The notes beneath the pieces were generated by a model. That model saw only the letters and a program-made list of their open reading frames with translations. It was not told the DNA's origin and did not search any database. Shown here in pieces: positions 56,576 to 64,000 of a stretch of 64,000 bases of DNA. The position numbers and the translations under genes are program-made. The DNA comes from Stereum hirsutum FP-91666 SS1 (lineage: Eukaryota; Basidiomycota; Agaricomycetes; Russulales; Stereaceae), in assembly GCF_000264905.1 (NCBI RefSeq), contig NW_006763131.1:1041253-1105252 (forward strand), written 5' to 3'. The first letter of the stretch is position 1, and every line of letters begins with the position of its first letter.

Positions 56576-57451
56576 GGGAGAGCTGCTGGGTGTGAGTGGC
56601 GGAGTTCAAAGCGAAGAGGAGAGATTTGTCGGAGCTGGTGGCGGAGAGAAGAAGGGGGTCGAGGATGAGAGATCGATGTGGATGAGTAAGTCAAAGTCAA
56701 GGCAGTCGCAAGGCGTTGAGCACGGGTGGAGCTCGTCGGGATTCGTTGTGTCTATTGGGATATCATCATCGTGGCGAGCGGTAGGCGGCGGCGTGGGGCG
56801 GAGTGCAGAACGCGCGATGGATGAGGCGAACACCCTCAGGGCTCTCGCCGGGGCCGGGGCGGATGGCGTCGACGGGGACAAGGATGGCCAGCTGGCTGTC
56901 GACGACGCTGAGGAGACCAAGTACAGACGCTCGCCGCTCGCTCTCTTCAAGGCCCGAGATGCTTACCTAACGAGCCACGCGCCACCCGCCGCGACGCCAC
57001 TCGAGGCTTGACAGTCAGCCAGAGGCGTCTCAGCTGCCCTCCACGGCCGATGCACGTTCCCAGCAGCGGACGCGTCTTTTTTGCGTATCGTCCCCCGTAT
57101 CGTGCTTCCCACCCGCTGCTGTATCTTGTAACCGCTCGCAACCGCGGCCATCTGTGACGTTCTGCATCTTACGCGAAGAGCAGCTAAGCTTCCAAAGGTC
57201 TTTTCAGAGCGTCAAGCGAGTCAAAGCGCAGATGGCCAATCTCCCGGGCACCACCCCGCCTGCTGATATACAGCTGCTCGAATAAGGTTTGCGGTGGCTG
57301 AGCTGACGTAAGACGCATCCGCCCGCCGCCAGTCAGACTAGCTGCTGCTCGTCTGCCCCATCGACGACCGCATCCCCTCAAGACTCCCCGTACGCTCCCC
57401 ATCCCCTTGACCGTCCATCTCCCTAGGCTGACCCTTTACTTCTGCAGCACG
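56576..57451. promoter_or_regulatory. Divergent promoter between kinase and RPL19
   Basis: The 876 bp carry both promoters. The RPL19 side is pyrimidine-rich near the ATG and holds a probable leader intron. GCCAC words cluster at about 56972-57002. Long minus-strand open frames here lack a recognisable domain. Confidence 0.5.
57390..57447 (+). other. RPL19: Probable 5' UTR intron of RPL19
   Basis: A GTACGC donor, a GCTGAC branch-like word and a CTGCAG acceptor define a 58-nt intron that ends 4 nt before the ATG at 57452. Introns near the start are common in fungal ribosomal-protein genes. Confidence 0.5.
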
Positions 57452-58148
57452 ATGGTCAACCTTCGCTCTCAAAAGAGGCTCGCCGCCTCCGTCGCTGGCG
57501 TCGGCAAGCGCAAAATCTGGCTCGACCCCAACGAGCAGGCCGAGATCGGCAATGCCAACTCCCGCTCCCACATCAAGAAGCTCTTCAAGGACGGTCACAT
57601 CCTTGCCAAGCAGACAAATGTCCACTCCCGCGCCCGCACCCTCGAGCTCCTCGCCGCTAAGCGCAAGGGCAGGCACACCGGTGTCGGAAAGCGAAAGGGT
57701 ACGAACGAGGCCAGGATGCCGTCCAAGGTGCTCTGGATGAGGAGACAGCGTGTGCTCAGGCGGTTGCTGAGGAAGTACAGAGAGGCTGGCAAAATCGACA
57801 AGCATCTGTGCGTTCTTTCTCTTTACGAATCTCGGAACCCGTCGGGCTTATGCTGTATCAGCTACCACTCGCTCTACCAGAAGTCCAAGGGTAACGTCTT
57901 CAAGAACAAGCGTGTCCTCATGGAATACATTCACAAGGCCAAGGCCGAGAAGAGCCGGACAAAGGTCCTCACCGACCAGATGGAGGCTCGCCGTGTCAAG
58001 AACAAGGTATGCATCCTCTCTTCTATCGCTCTCCATCCCATCCCTAACTCATCACACACTATAGGCTGCCCGCGAGCGTCGTGCGGCCCGTGTTCTGGAG
58101 AAGAGGCAGGGGATCATCGCAGTGGAGCACGAGGAGGCCAAGGAGTAA
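57452..58148 (+). CDS. RPL19: Ribosomal protein L19 (eL19)
   Basis: A component of the cytosolic 60S subunit, about 195 residues, the usual family length. The sequence begins [20 protein letters not shown] and [17 protein letters not shown], then [33 protein letters not shown] and [19 protein letters not shown]. The second exon begins [20 protein letters not shown] (after about 57863) and ends VKNK. The last gives [16 protein letters not shown] and ends HEEAKE. The strongly basic, conserved N-terminal half is diagnostic. Confidence 0.97.
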
Positions 58149-58841
58149 ATATGAACACACACCACCCTCCCATCTTCATATTCTCCTCTTCTTCCTCTCT
58201 GGTCTTTGCGTCGTCGTCCCCGTCCGCTCTCCTGTATCCATCGCCCGCCTGCACTCACACGATTACCACATATGCTGCATGCCACTTTCTCTCCGTTTCG
58301 CCGTCGAAGATATAAGATCGCACGCCTTCCATGCTCGCATGTACTCCTTTATTTGCATAAGAATGCTTTCTTTTGCGCCCTGGAAAGATCGACGGCAGTG
58401 TGAGAATTCTCGTGAGCAGCCTTTGCAAGAGCGGCTTTTGGATAAGATGAATGAGCATCGTTATTGGCCGGAGACGTTTACGCGACTGTCGCCGGCACGA
58501 CGCGACTGCTGCATCTTGCGTCGGTCGTCCCTTGCAAGTGACACTCTTACTTGTACTCTACGTACTTTCAAAGCTTCGCTTCGCACTCGCCTTTGCAGCG
58601 GACTTTTGCGCTCGCTTCTTGGGTCCTATACTCTTCGCTCAAAAAAGCCACTTCTTTGTCCTCGCGAGTCTCTTTCGTGTCCTGAACGCGCCTCCGTCGC
58701 GTTCACGTCTCGTTCAATTCGCGTCAATTGGGCACACCGTCTAGTCAACAATTCTTTGAACGGCGAACGCGTTTGCACGGTGATATCTGACCAGATCCCT
58801 AAGAGCGTTCATATTCCGCTACTTGACCGCATTAGACCGCT
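58149..58841. promoter_or_regulatory. Intergenic gap between RPL19 and the MYST gene
   Basis: The 690 bp hold the RPL19 3' UTR and the promoter of the acetyltransferase gene. An ATTGG (CCAAT-type) word lies at about 58463-58467. Open frames here show no domain. Confidence 0.45.
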
Positions 58842-62333
<3,492 letters not shown>

Positions 62334-62959
62334 TTCTAAACTCGGTTGTTTTGTCCTGCTTTCCTTTTTTTTTCTTGATACAGCTGTTCGGTACTCTATC
62401 TCCCAAGTCTTGAGTTTTGTTCTCGATTATCATGAGTTATTTTCTTGGTCTTATACAAGGGTCGCAAGAAGACACAGTGTGAGTCAGAGCATGGGCGCTA
62501 GGTGGGAAGAACCGGGGGTTTGGCTAATTGTCGGACTTTGGAGCCGCAGTGCCGGCGTCTTCTTCCGGTTCATCGGTGTTCTTGCGTTTGATTCCGAACG
62601 AGCATCTCTTCGAATTCCTCGAGTCAACGACAGTTCGACTACAAGTATAGTTGCTTTCTGTTCGGTGATTATCAGCGTAGGGTACTTATGAGATATGAAA
62701 CTGGTACCTTACAAGCGGCTTCTCAACATTGCAATCGGACTTCTTTGACGATTGTTGCCCGCAAGGACTTCATCCCCGGAACCCGCTTCGACTGAATCAC
62801 AATATCAACTGTTGCTTCACAAGATCCCGATCTCCAGCCTGGCGTTTTCGATGTTGAAAAGTCAACATTGGCATTGACAGCGTCCCGCCCAACGAAGCCA
62901 GTTGCGCCGCCACCTTCCTCTCTAACCCCTTGACTATCCCTCGCCGCGCCTTTCGTGGC
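62334..62959. other. Intergenic gap before the right-edge gene
   Basis: The 626 bp hold the 3' end of the MYST gene and the promoter of the next gene. A 123-codon open frame here shows no domain. No gene is seen. Confidence 0.45.
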
Positions 62960-64000
62960 ATGTCCGCCTCGCGCCCTCTCATACGCCATTCTGGCTCTGT
63001 TGGATCCGAGAGCGTGAGTTTCCTTACCCTTCTCCTGCTCGTGTTGTTCCTTGTAACTGACCCCGCCCGCTGCAGATCAATGCTCTGCTTTCACCTCCGC
63101 TCTCGCCATCAGAAATCAAAAGACACATATATTCTATCACACCACTACTCAACCCCGAAACGTTTGACACTGCACCGTTTTCCGTTCGTATCGTTATCTT
63201 CCTTTTGGCATCCTCAATTTCCCGCCAGCTGACGAGTCGGAGCAGGAATCGTTTCTTGGGTTTCTCGACGATGAAGACGAGCAAGAGCAGGCAAAGGACG
63301 AGTCCGCTAGCCCGACCGAGACCGGTTTGGCCACACCCACAGACACAGTTTATCCGAGTCCAGATCCAGAGCCGACGAAGCCTCGTCCATGTTCCGTCGC
63401 AGTCTCGGTTCGCGGAGATGCGAGCTACTATGTCGAGGTCTGTACCGCCACAGACATATCCGTTCAATTGACTGATGCCACCTCTTTTTTTAACTTGTAG
63501 AATCTGACGGATATTCGCGATGTTGACTCAGACTGGGATGATGACGAGATTGAGGTTTGACCTTTCTTGCTGCCCATGCTCGAGGACAATACTCATCTGC
63601 GCCCTATACAGGAGGTCATGGTTATCTCCGCGAAACACAAATCCAAACGTCCGCGATCTTCTATGGTTGGACTAACTACTTCGACTACTATCTCATCGGA
63701 TACCGGCGATACCTCCAACGACAACACTATTCTACCAAGCGCGACCTCTTCCTCTACCTTCCCCTCCTCAACGGAAACCACGCCCACCCTTACACCATCC
63801 ACATCTGCTAACGACCAGATCCCACACATCACGCGCACCCACAAATATCCCCTATCGCCTTCTGTTCGCCGCGAACTCGCGTGCTACAAACTTCTGAACT
63901 CGGCGTCGGCTACAGGACAGGTTCAATTTCTACAGACTATGGAGTCCTGCTGGGAGGACGGGAGAGGGCTGAATATGGTTTTCGAAAAGCCAGAGTATGG
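62960..64000 (+). CDS. Partial gene running off the window, unknown product (possibly a kinase)
   Basis: The model starts MSASRPLIRHSGSVGSES, then an intron, INALLSPPLSPSEIKRHIYS, a further short intron, ADESEQESFLGFLDDEDEQE, and continues through DVDSDWDDDEIE and a Ser/Thr-rich stretch to the edge. Five exons join in frame. The last visible segment reads RRELACYKLLNSASATGQVQ, which could be the start of a folded domain such as a protein kinase, but the window ends too soon to tell. The acidic, Ser-rich N-terminus is typical of a regulatory protein. Confidence 0.55.

Overview
The window is nuclear DNA of a filamentous basidiomycete, most likely a mushroom-forming agaricomycete. Genes are dense, lie on both strands, and are split by many short GT-AG introns of about 50-70 nt. 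Protein sequences and gene types fit this group: expanded P450s, a C2H2 regulator, small Ig-like secreted proteins, and basidiomycete-style VPS27, MED9 and CDC5. Spliced gene models were made by hand by joining open frames at GT-AG sites and matching known family motifs. Splice sites are therefore inferred.

Bases 1-9.6 kb form an accessory block of three cytochrome P450 genes and one alpha/beta hydrolase. The second and third P450s are paralogues in inverted orientation around the hydrolase. The gap before the hydrolase holds a tRNA-derived (SINE-like) sequence flanked by short degenerate TGCAACC repeats. A C2H2 zinc-finger gene follows at 10.2-11.6 kb.

Bases 12-40.6 kb are mostly housekeeping: VPS35 (retromer) and VPS27 (ESCRT-0) on the minus strand; RPB1 (RNA polymerase II largest subunit), CAND1, and a mitochondrial proline dehydrogenase on the minus strand; BCP1; an unusual class I aminoacyl-tRNA-synthetase-like protein; and the splicing factor CDC5/CEF1.

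Bases 40.8-50.5 kb hold a small chromatin-barrel-like protein, a SET-domain protein, Mediator subunit MED9, a Kre9/Knh1-like membrane protein, VPS4 (ESCRT disassembly ATPase) and a small secreted Ig-like protein. At 50,684-51,131 there is a complete 448-bp miniature transposon with 34-bp terminal inverted repeats and a perfect 8-bp target duplication.

Bases 51.5-64 kb hold an FN3-like/coiled-coil protein, a HAL4/SAT4-type kinase, ribosomal protein L19, a MYST histone acetyltransferase, and a gene that runs off the right edge.

Most noteworthy: the 8-bp-TSD MITE with internal subrepeats; the RPB1 CTD, which has an alternating Tyr/Phe 14-residue super-repeat with Arg at position 7 and is cut by introns into exons as small as 9 and 12 nt; the synthetase-like protein with HIGH and KISKS motifs but no anticodon-binding domain; and the third P450, which lacks the I-helix threonine. 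No prokaryotic-type system, CRISPR array or virus was seen.
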